Of a DNA stretch of 12,741 nucleotides, positions 8,070 through 12,741 are shown one piece after another. Within the stretch, counting starts at the first letter, position 1. Every line of letters begins with the position of its first letter. Where the stretch lies: positions 1-12,741 of the forward strand of contig CAAFZT010000051.1 of the NCBI GenBank assembly GCA_900767605.1. Direction: 5' to 3'. The stretch comes from Bacilli bacterium. Lineage in GTDB: Bacteria; Bacillota_I; Bacilli_A; RFN20; CAG-826. Made by a program: the position numbers and the translations under genes. The notes beneath the pieces were generated by a model. That model was not told the DNA's origin. It worked only from the letters and a program-made list of their open reading frames with translations, and made no database searches.

Positions 8070-8103
8070 GTTTTTGGTAGAATTCTACCTTTTTCATGAA
8101 TAT
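8062..8103. promoter_or_regulatory. Large palindrome, copy 1, covering the ATPase start codon
   Basis: Structure: outer arm ATATTCATG, TTTTT, perfect palindrome GGTAGAATTCTACC (8076-8089), TTTTT, outer arm CATGAATAT. The outer arms are exact reverse complements; only the T5 spacers break symmetry. The right edge touches a -10-like element (8102-8107), and the left arm contains the start codon of the ATPase gene. This placement suits a repressor operator or a 5'-mRNA hairpin that controls translation. Confidence 0.75.
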
Positions 8104-8130
8104 CTTATCGCATAATCCTTTATTAGTCGA
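8102..8130 (-). promoter_or_regulatory. Candidate promoter of the ATPase gene
   Basis: On the - strand, TCGACT (8125-8130) and TAAGAT (8102-8107) are 17 bases apart. Each matches 4 of 6 consensus positions. Transcription would begin near 8095, inside palindrome copy 1, giving a leader of only about 25 bases. Palindrome copy 2 begins 5 bases upstream of the -35 element. Confidence 0.45.
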
Positions 8131-8135
8131 GCGTC

Positions 8136-8175
8136 TATTCCAGTTTTTGGTAGAATTCTACCTTTTTCATGAATA
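8136..8175. promoter_or_regulatory. Large palindrome, copy 2, upstream of the ATPase promoter
   Basis: 32 bases (8144-8175) are identical to copy 1, including the core GGTAGAATTCTACC (8149-8162) and both T5 spacers. The left outer arm TATTCCAG matches the complement of the right arm at 6 of 8 positions. The cores of the two copies are 73 bp apart centre to centre, close to seven helical turns, so bound proteins would face the same side. Confidence 0.75.
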
Positions 8176-8190
8176 GCGAAGGAATCGGGA

Positions 8191-8223
8191 ATAAGAAAAC
8201 GGAGCCCCTTCCGAAGCCCCGTT
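8191..8223 (-). terminator. Rho-independent terminator of the glg operon
   Basis: On the - strand, AACGGGGC pairs with GCTCCGTT (8 bp with one G-U), and TTTTCTTAT follows. It starts 23 bases after the glgA stop and separates the glycogen operon from the ATPase gene. Confidence 0.75.
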
Positions 8224-8245
8224 ATTCGATTTGGAAAAGAGAAGA

Positions 8246-9673
8246 CTAGAGAATCGAACGATATAATCCGGCGTAAAGTTCGGCACTTCTTTCCCAAGAA
8301 TGATCCGTCTTCATCGCATTGAGGCAAAGGCGGCGGAGCAACGTCTTATCCGAAAAAACGCGTTGGGCTTGGCCAATGCCATAGCGGAGTCCGTCCACGT
8401 TATAATCGCGGAAAAGGAATCCATTTGCTTCGGCGTCGTTTTCTCCATTCCAGCTAACAATCGTATCATGAAGTCCGCCGGTATCGCGGGCGACGGGAAG
8501 AGCCCCGTAACGTTCGGCGATCATCTGCCCAATGCCACAGGGTTCAAATAAACTCGGCATCAGGAAGAAATCGGAAGCCGCATAAATCAAATGGGCGCGG
8601 GGATCGCTATAACCGATATAAAGGGCGACTTGGCTTGGGAATTCTCTCCGCAAGGATTCAAACCCTTGTTCCAGAGGATATTCTCCACTTCCTAGGACAG
8701 CGAGCATGCCGCCGGATAGAAGCATTTCTCTGGCGCAGCCTAGAATCAAATCAATTCCTTTTTGATAGGTAAGGCGAGAGACCAAACCAAACAAAGGCCC
8801 GTGGTTATCGGGGAGATTAGCGAGGCGGAGCAATTCTTTTCTTGCTTCGTTTTTGCCTTTGCGGAGGTTTTTCACGCTATAGGGGCAAGGAAGAAGACTA
8901 TCCTTTTCAGGATTAAATTCCTCCACATCGATGCCGTTAACAAAGCCTGCGAAATCATGTTGCCGGAGTTTCAAAACCCCGTCTAACCCCTGCGCCGTTT
9001 CAAAACGGAGCAATTCTTCACGATGAGTGGGCGAGACCGTCGTGATTTTATCCGCGGCCATGATGCCGCATTTTAAAGTCGAGACCCCATCGCCAAAATC
9101 AGCGATTCCACTACTAACGAAGGATTCGGGCAAATTGTAAAGGTCGCCTAAGGAGGAACGAGATAGCATTCCCCTGAAAGCAGGGTTATGAATCGTTAAG
9201 ACGTAACGAGTCGAAGCAAAGCATTTCGCATCCGAATAAAGCACTTTTCCAATCGAAGGAATCATGCCGGTTTGCCAGTCGTGGACATGGACAATATCGG
9301 GATGGAAGGATAAGGCGTTAAGAAGAGCCATCGTGGCGAGGGAGAAAAAAGCAAACCGCTCTCCATCGTCGTCATAGCCATAAATAGAGGGGCGATCAAA
9401 GTAATAACCGCTTCCGATGACATAATAGGTGACTCCATCGATGCAAGCAGAATGAATATCGGCGATTTGTTTCCTCCAGCCCATCTTAATCGTTAAATCC
9501 ATGACGGGAGAAAGACGAATAGGCTTGGAGGCGATCACGCGATAATAGGGCAATACGCAGATGACGTCATTGCCTTTTTTCTTTAATTCGACGGATAAGG
9601 CGTGGACGACGTCGGCAAGACCCCCCGTTTTCACAAGCGGGTTGATCTCGCTAGCAATCATCGCAATCTTCAT
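8246..9673 (-). CDS. glgA: Glycogen synthase (ADP-glucose), GT5
   Basis: Transfers glucose from ADP-glucose to the non-reducing end of growing alpha-1,4-glucan. 475 residues, against 477 in E. coli. The N-terminal KTGGLADV (15-22) binds ADP-glucose. VHVHDWQTG (128-136) and NGID (246-249) are typical of GT5. The C-terminal Rossmann domain has SRLTYQKG (299-306; Arg300 and Lys305 fall at the E. coli active-site numbers) and FEPCGIGQ (376-383) with catalytic Glu377. TGGLHDT lies at 398-404. The start has AAGGAGCG upstream, and its ATG overlaps the glgD stop (ATGA), so the two are translationally coupled. It is the last gene of the operon. Confidence 0.97.
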   Translation of the reverse strand: MKIAMIASEINPLVKTGGLADVVHALSVELKKKGNDVICVLPYYRVIASKPIRLSPVMDLTIKMGWRKQIADIHSACIDGVTYYVIGSGYYFDRPSIYGYDDDGERFAFFSLATMALLNALSFHPDIVHVHDWQTGMIPSIGKVLYSDAKCFASTRYVLTIHNPAFRGMLSRSSLGDLYNLPESFVSSGIADFGDGVSTLKCGIMAADKITTVSPTHREELLRFETAQGLDGVLKLRQHDFAGFVNGIDVEEFNPEKDSLLPCPYSVKNLRKGKNEARKELLRLANLPDNHGPLFGLVSRLTYQKGIDLILGCAREMLLSGGMLAVLGSGEYPLEQGFESLRREFPSQVALYIGYSDPRAHLIYAASDFFLMPSLFEPCGIGQMIAERYGALPVARDTGGLHDTIVSWNGENDAEANGFLFRDYNVDGLRYGIGQAQRVFSDKTLLRRLCLNAMKTDHSWERSAELYAGLYRSIL

Positions 9674-10791
9674 AAAATCGCTCCTTGGTGAAGGTAAAGA
9701 GGCACATCTTTTGTTCCTCCAACCTTTTTAGCGCGAGTGATGCAGGCGTATTTGTCGATTAAAGCATTTTCCACCGTGGCATTTTCCGCCACTTTGCTAT
9801 TAGAGAAGAGGATGGAATTGCGAACTACAGCGCCTTTAGCGACGCGAACATCACGTCCGATGATGGAATCGATGACCGTTCCTTCGATGACGGCACCATT
9901 GGCGATCATGGAATTGGCGATGACGCTATTTTCGCCATATAGGGCCGGCGGGGTATCGTGAGATTTCGTATAAATCGGCCAATCCGGGGAGAAGAGTTCT
10001 TTTTGAAGCTTCGGTTGAAGCAATTCAAAGCACGTCTCCATATAGCCATGGAAGCTATCGATGCAGCGGACAAAACCCTCAAACATATGGACGTGAACGG
10101 GATAAGTGCCTTCTTGGGCCGCTTGATAAATGAGCGTCTTCAAATCCAAGGTGGGATTGGGCTTAAGGGAACGATTAATCATATCCGCGAACACGGTGCG
10201 GTTGATGATATAAGTCGACATCGAAACCGTGGCAGGTCCATGGATATTGAGCGGGTTCTTATAAGCACTTTTGGCATATCCTTCTGGAGTCATCTCGATG
10301 ATGTTCTCGCTATGGAAGGATTTGGAGGCATCTTCAATTTTAGTCGCAACGACCGTAATTTTTTCTTTCCGGGCGATGTGCTCGTCGAGGATCGGGCGGA
10401 AATCCACTCGAGCAATGATATGGGCGGGGGCGATCACAATATATTCGGCGTCGCTATCATAAAGCGCCCAATCGTTTTCGCGGAGATTCTGCAAATCGGT
10501 ATTGAGTTCAGGGAACTGATGGGCCGGCTCATTGTACATGATGATTTCCCGGCTGGTTTTGGTATTTCTCATCCACGAATCCATCGAGCCAAGGTGCTTT
10601 AAAATGGAACGTTGATGGTTTTTCACTAGCAGCCCAACAATCGAAATATCGGAATTGCAAAAATTGGAGAGGGGGAAATCGCACATCGCATAACGTCCTA
10701 GGAAAGACGTTGATCCCAAAGGACGGGAGTCGGTGATGGGGGCGACTTCCGGAGAAGAATGGAAATTAACTAAACCAATGACTTTTTTCAT
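9670..10791 (-). CDS. glgD: GlgD, regulatory/non-catalytic subunit of ADP-glucose pyrophosphorylase
   Basis: 373 residues with the nucleotidyltransferase fold of GlgC plus a C-terminal left-handed beta-helix (about 280-373; hexapeptides such as GAVIEGTVIDSIIG). The catalytic AGGxGTRL loop is missing: the N-terminus reads VNFHSSPEVAPITDSRPLGS (8-27), the usual GlgD form, followed by RYAMCDFPLSNFCNSDI (33-49). In Firmicutes GlgD pairs with GlgC in a heterotetramer and raises its activity. GAGGT lies about seven bases before the ATG. It is 5 bases after glgC and overlaps glgA by 4. Confidence 0.95.
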   Translation of the reverse strand: MKKVIGLVNFHSSPEVAPITDSRPLGSTSFLGRYAMCDFPLSNFCNSDISIVGLLVKNHQRSILKHLGSMDSWMRNTKTSREIIMYNEPAHQFPELNTDLQNLRENDWALYDSDAEYIVIAPAHIIARVDFRPILDEHIARKEKITVVATKIEDASKSFHSENIIEMTPEGYAKSAYKNPLNIHGPATVSMSTYIINRTVFADMINRSLKPNPTLDLKTLIYQAAQEGTYPVHVHMFEGFVRCIDSFHGYMETCFELLQPKLQKELFSPDWPIYTKSHDTPPALYGENSVIANSMIANGAVIEGTVIDSIIGRDVRVAKGAVVRNSILFSNSKVAENATVENALIDKYACITRAKKVGGTKDVPLYLHQGAIL

Positions 10792-10796
10792 CGTGA

Positions 10797-11936
10797 TTAC
10801 CTCTTGGCCGCCTTCGTGTTCGAGACGAGAACAATGCCATCTCTTGCATCGTTAACGACTTCGTTTTCTTCCACGAGGGTATCGGGGCCGACGATCGCAT
10901 CATAGACACGGGCGCCTTTGGAAATGACGGAATTGTCCATTAAGACGGCGTTTTCAACAATCGCGCCTTCTTCTACGATGGCTCCGCTGGAAATAACGCA
11001 ACGATCCACGGATCCTAAAATCGTCGCTCCTTGATTAATGAGAGAATCCCGGACTTTGGCTTTGGGTCCAATATATTGGGGCGTTGCGTGATTATCCAAG
11101 GAATAGATGTGATGGGGACCCGCGACGGTATAAAGGTTCGTCTTGGGATGGGAAGAAAGAAGCAAATCAATGTTGGCTTGGTGGAGCGAAGCAATCGTTC
11201 CAACGTCCTTCCAATAGCCATTATAGGTATAGGCGACCATCTTCTTTTCTTGGGCAAGCATCGTCGGAATGATGTTTTTCCCAAAGTCGTGATCGCTATT
11301 TTCGTCTTTGGCATCGGCAAGCAAGGCCGCGCGAAGAGAATGATAACGGAAGATATAAATTCCCATGGATGCGAGGTTGGACTTCGGAACCTTGGGTTTT
11401 TCCTTGAAGGCCGTGATGTTGCAGTCATCGTCGGTTTCAAGAATTCCAAAGCGGCTGGCTTCTTGGATGGGGACGGGCATGACCGCGATCGTGCAGTCCG
11501 CCTTCTTCTCTTCCGCTAAGGCAAGCATCGCGTTATAGGTGCAGCAATAAACGTGGTCGCCCGATAAAATCAAAACATATTCGGGATCCAACTCATCGAG
11601 CCAATCCAAATTTTGATAGATGGCGTCGGCGGTGCCGCGGTACCAAGAACTTCCATCCTCGGTTTGTTTCGGAGTCAAAACGCTCGTGAGGGCGTCTACC
11701 CCATTTAAGCCCCAATTCTTTCCGGACCCAACATAGGTGTTCAAACCGCTGGATTCGTACTGGGTTAATACGCCAACGTGATTAATGCCGCTATTGGCGC
11801 AATTGGAAAGAGGAAAATCGATAATGCGGTACTTGCCTCCGTAGCTGACCGCGGGTTTTGCCATTTTTCTCGTCAGGGCCTGCAAGCGAGTCCCTTTTCC
11901 TCCGGCGAGAACCATGGCGGCGATTTTGATGGACAT
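10797..11936 (-). CDS. glgC: Glucose-1-phosphate adenylyltransferase, catalytic subunit
   Basis: Makes ADP-glucose and pyrophosphate from ATP and glucose-1-phosphate, the committed step of glycogen synthesis. 379 residues, like Bacillus GlgC. Motifs: AGGKGTRL (11-18), KPAV (27-30), YRGTADAI (99-106), SGDHVY with the metal-binding Asp127 (125-130), RFGI (162-165), FKEKP (177-181), SMGIYIF (190-196), and WKDVGT near 240. The C-terminus is a left-handed beta-helix. SGDHVY is followed by CCTY where KMDY or KQDY is common. AGGAGG at 11947-11952 fixes the start. It is the first gene of glgC-glgD-glgA and is divergent from rpmB. Confidence 0.97.
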   Translation of the reverse strand: MSIKIAAMVLAGGKGTRLQALTRKMAKPAVSYGGKYRIIDFPLSNCANSGINHVGVLTQYESSGLNTYVGSGKNWGLNGVDALTSVLTPKQTEDGSSWYRGTADAIYQNLDWLDELDPEYVLILSGDHVYCCTYNAMLALAEEKKADCTIAVMPVPIQEASRFGILETDDDCNITAFKEKPKVPKSNLASMGIYIFRYHSLRAALLADAKDENSDHDFGKNIIPTMLAQEKKMVAYTYNGYWKDVGTIASLHQANIDLLLSSHPKTNLYTVAGPHHIYSLDNHATPQYIGPKAKVRDSLINQGATILGSVDRCVISSGAIVEEGAIVENAVLMDNSVISKGARVYDAIVGPDTLVEENEVVNDARDGIVLVSNTKAAKR

Positions 11937-11971
11937 CTTTTTTGTCCCTCCTATCGTTTCATGTGCTTCTT

Positions 11972-11977
11972 ATTGTA
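11972..11977 (-). promoter_or_regulatory. Possible -10 element for the glg operon
   Basis: TACAAT on the - strand lies about 35 bases before the glgC start codon, leaving room for the AGGAGG site. No good -35 is seen 16-18 bases upstream (best TAATGA), so the call is weak. The rest of the region 11978-12060 is A/T-rich with no gene. Confidence 0.3.
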
Positions 11978-12060
11978 AACCATAAACGCGAAATTCATTA
12001 GATTTTTTGCCTTCTTTTTATACTTTTTTTGTAATTTTTACGGTGTAAGGTTCTATTCCG

Positions 12061-12078
12061 CTTTTTTATATAAAAAAG
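12061..12078. repeat. AT-rich perfect palindrome in the glgC-rpmB divergent region
   Basis: CTTTTTTATATAAAAAAG is an 18-bp perfect palindrome immediately before the rpmB -35. It could be a site for a dimeric regulator or an AT-rich promoter-upstream element. As a hairpin it would be weak. Confidence 0.45.
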
Positions 12079-12080
12079 GC

Positions 12081-12109
12081 TCGACAGTTTAGGTTTCAAA
12101 TGGTAACAT
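12081..12109 (+). promoter_or_regulatory. Candidate rpmB promoter
   Basis: TCGACA (12081-12086, 5 of 6) and TAACAT (12104-12109, 4 of 6) are separated by 17 bases. The start would be near 12116, about 28 bases before the rpmB ATG. Confidence 0.5.
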
Positions 12110-12143
12110 TCTTATCGCGCTTATTGCGAAAGAGGTAAAGAGT

Positions 12144-12359
12144 ATGTCCAGATATTGCCCTATCACCGGAAAAGGACCCGTCAGCGGGAACAATCGTAGC
12201 CACTCCCTTCGTGCTACCCGTCGCCGCTGGAACGTCAATCTCCAAAAGAGAAAAATCATGATCGACGGCAAGATGGTTGAGGTTCGCATCTCGAACCGCG
12301 CCTATCGCACCTTGAACAAGACGGTCAAAGAAGCCCCGGTTGCGGAAGAAGCTAAATAA
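12144..12359 (+). CDS. rpmB: Large ribosomal subunit protein bL28
   Basis: 71-residue bL28, a component of the 50S subunit. The N-terminal CPITGKGPVSGNNRSHS (5-21), followed by RRRWNVNLQKRKI (26-38), is the family signature. ISNRAYRTL (49-57) is the conserved C-terminal segment. A single Cys5 remains where some L28 proteins carry zinc-binding Cys pairs. The last ten residues (KEAPVAEEAK) are a short acidic extension. GAGG at 12132-12135 lies eight bases before the ATG. It is a single-gene unit with its own terminator. Confidence 0.97.
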   Translation: MSRYCPITGKGPVSGNNRSHSLRATRRRWNVNLQKRKIMIDGKMVEVRISNRAYRTLNKTVKEAPVAEEAK

Positions 12360-12379
12360 GATTAGTTTTTAGAACGATC

Positions 12380-12404
12380 ACCCTTCCGATTTGGAAGGGT
12401 TTTT
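12380..12404 (+). terminator. rpmB intrinsic terminator
   Basis: CCCTTCC (12381-12387) pairs with GGAAGGG (12393-12399) around the loop GATTT, and TTTTT follows. It lies about 20 bases after the rpmB stop. Confidence 0.95.
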
Positions 12405-12428
12405 CTTTGCCCGCTTCTTCACTTCTAT

Positions 12429-12447
12429 TATCTATATGATATAGATA
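12429..12447. repeat. 9-1-9 inverted repeat
   Basis: TATCTATAT G ATATAGATA has perfect 9-base arms around one base. It is AT-rich and operator-like, in the gene-free stretch after rpmB. I see no coding region between 12405 and 12589. Confidence 0.5.
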
Positions 12448-12484
12448 GCATTCTTAGCACTTTGACGAATAGTCTTTTAACGAC

Positions 12485-12514
12485 AAAGCCCCTTGGGCTT
12501 TTGGAAGCCCAAGG
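12485..12514. terminator. GC-rich stem-loop, possible terminator of the leftward small transcript
   Basis: CCTTGGGCTT (12491-12500) and AAGCCCAAGG (12505-12514) form a perfect 10-bp stem with loop TTGG. An alternative hairpin AAAGCCC/GGGCTTT (12485-12501) shares its left arm. Neither strand has a clean T-run after the stem; the - strand continues GGCTTTGTCG. It may end or stabilise the leftward mRNA of the small peptide gene. Confidence 0.35.
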
Positions 12515-12518
12515 AACC

Positions 12519-12546
12519 TTGACGCCGCGCGGAATCGCCCTATACT
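12519..12546 (+). promoter_or_regulatory. Strong sigma-A-type promoter pointing into the small peptide gene
   Basis: TTGACG (12519-12524) and TATACT (12541-12546) each match 5 of 6 consensus positions and are 16 bases apart. Transcription would start near 12551-12553, run antisense to the 3' end of the small gene at 12590-12676, and meet a hairpin within 10 bases. No sense gene lies downstream in this direction within the window. Confidence 0.6.
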
Positions 12547-12560
12547 ATAAGTGTTTGTTG

Positions 12561-12587
12561 GCGAACCCTGTTCAGGGCTCGCTTTTT
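12561..12587 (+). terminator. Hairpin with T-run between opposed promoter and small gene
   Basis: On the + strand, GCGAACCCT (12561-12569) pairs with AGGGCTCGC (12574-12582) except for one A-C mismatch, loop GTTC, followed by TTTTT, so it fits an intrinsic terminator. In the - strand RNA the mismatch becomes a G-U pair, giving a full 9-bp stem with loop GAAC in the 3' untranslated region of the small gene. The two loops are complementary, as in kissing antisense pairs. Confidence 0.55.
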
Positions 12588-12589
12588 AT

Positions 12590-12676
12590 TCACTCTTCGT
12601 CGTCGTGGCGGTCCCCGCCCTTTTGTAGGGCCAGGAACAGGTCGAACAACGCCATTAAGGCGATGAGTTCGAGCAT
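12590..12676 (-). CDS. 28-residue hydrophobic peptide, candidate type I toxin
   Basis: A short open frame encodes MLELIALMALFDLFLALQK followed by a Gly-Gly hinge and a charged tail ending DRHDDEE. One helix of about 18 hydrophobic residues fits a single membrane span. The spacing of LM, F and F resembles the small holin-like/TxpA-BsrG class of type I toxins, and the acidic tail is reminiscent of Fst. The ribosome site AGGAAGGA (12685-12692) lies eight bases before the ATG. A hairpin follows the stop, and a strong promoter faces it from the other side, as expected for an antisense RNA. Codon use is ordinary for the window. The assignment rests on size, composition, ribosome site and layout, not on clear homology. 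It could also be a chance open frame; a 62-codon frame with a good ribosome site overlaps it on the same strand. Confidence 0.45.
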   Translation of the reverse strand: MLELIALMALFDLFLALQKGGDRHDDEE

Positions 12677-12741
12677 GCTTTCCGTCCTTCCTAGGGCGAT
12701 GCGCGACGATTTTCGGGAATCGTTCCATAATGGGAACCTCC

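Noticed and set aside
8071..8094. GGTAGAATTCTACC followed by TTTTT as + strand terminators
   Set aside because: There is no + strand gene upstream, the stem is only about 5 bp around AATT, and the presence of two copies with symmetric outer arms around a promoter fits an operator better.
8062..8175. Two-copy repeat as a CRISPR array
   Set aside because: There are only two copies with a 41-base gap, no further units and no cas genes. The repeat is palindromic and sits in a promoter.
8094..8327. 77-codon - strand frame across the glgA end
   Set aside because: It overlaps the glgA C-terminus in another frame and crosses the terminator and palindrome copy 2. No ribosome site or motif supports it.
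9958..10602. A 214-codon + strand frame inside glgD
   Set aside because: It is the antisense shadow of glgD, which has clear family motifs. It has no ribosome site and no recognisable domain.
12540..12728. A 62-codon Arg/Pro-rich frame on the - strand with a GGAGG site eight bases upstream
   Set aside because: Its composition is that of an out-of-frame reading of GC-rich DNA. It runs through the hairpin and promoter and overlaps the better hydrophobic peptide frame. The ribosome site alone is not enough, though a leader peptide cannot be excluded.

Overview
This 12.7 kb window looks like chromosomal DNA of a Gram-positive Bacilli-type bacterium, perhaps one of the uncultured gut lineages near Erysipelotrichales/RF39. 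Evidence: strong AGGAGG-type ribosome binding sites, ATGA gene overlaps, a glgC-glgD-glgA operon as in Bacillus/Clostridium-type Firmicutes, an L28 of Firmicutes type, and TGA used as a stop (so not the Mycoplasma code). The exact lineage is an inference.

Left part (1-6750, + strand): four tightly packed genes ending at an intrinsic terminator. They encode a SipW/ER-type signal peptidase I with a long charged cytosolic tail (236-1267), a membrane-anchored EAL phosphodiesterase with all catalytic motifs but a dead GGDEF (1264-2895), a divergent MTA/SAH-nucleosidase-fold protein that has lost its key catalytic residues (2876-3598), and a 1030-residue membrane protein whose GGDEF-like and EAL-like domains are all degenerate (3611-6703). 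The operon pairs an apparently active c-di-GMP hydrolase with an apparently inactive GGDEF/EAL relative. A short, probably frameshifted gene lies just upstream (61-232).

Middle (6756-8245, - strand): an AAA+ ATPase of the DUF4143 type. Its promoter region is flanked by two copies of a large palindrome centred on GGTAGAATTCTACC. The copies are 73 bp apart, about seven helical turns; one lies just upstream of the -35 and the other runs from the -10 to the start codon. This looks like an operator pair and is one of the most striking non-coding signals in the window.

Right-middle (8246-11936, - strand): glgC, glgD and glgA form a compact bacterial glycogen synthesis operon with its own terminator. 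GlgC/GlgD make ADP-glucose and GlgA polymerises it.

Right end (11937-12741): a divergent intergenic region leads to rpmB (L28) on the + strand with its terminator. Next comes a structured stretch with inverted repeats, a strong outward promoter, a hairpin, and an opposed 28-codon gene for a hydrophobic peptide with a charged tail. That arrangement resembles a type I toxin-antitoxin locus (small membrane toxin plus antisense RNA).
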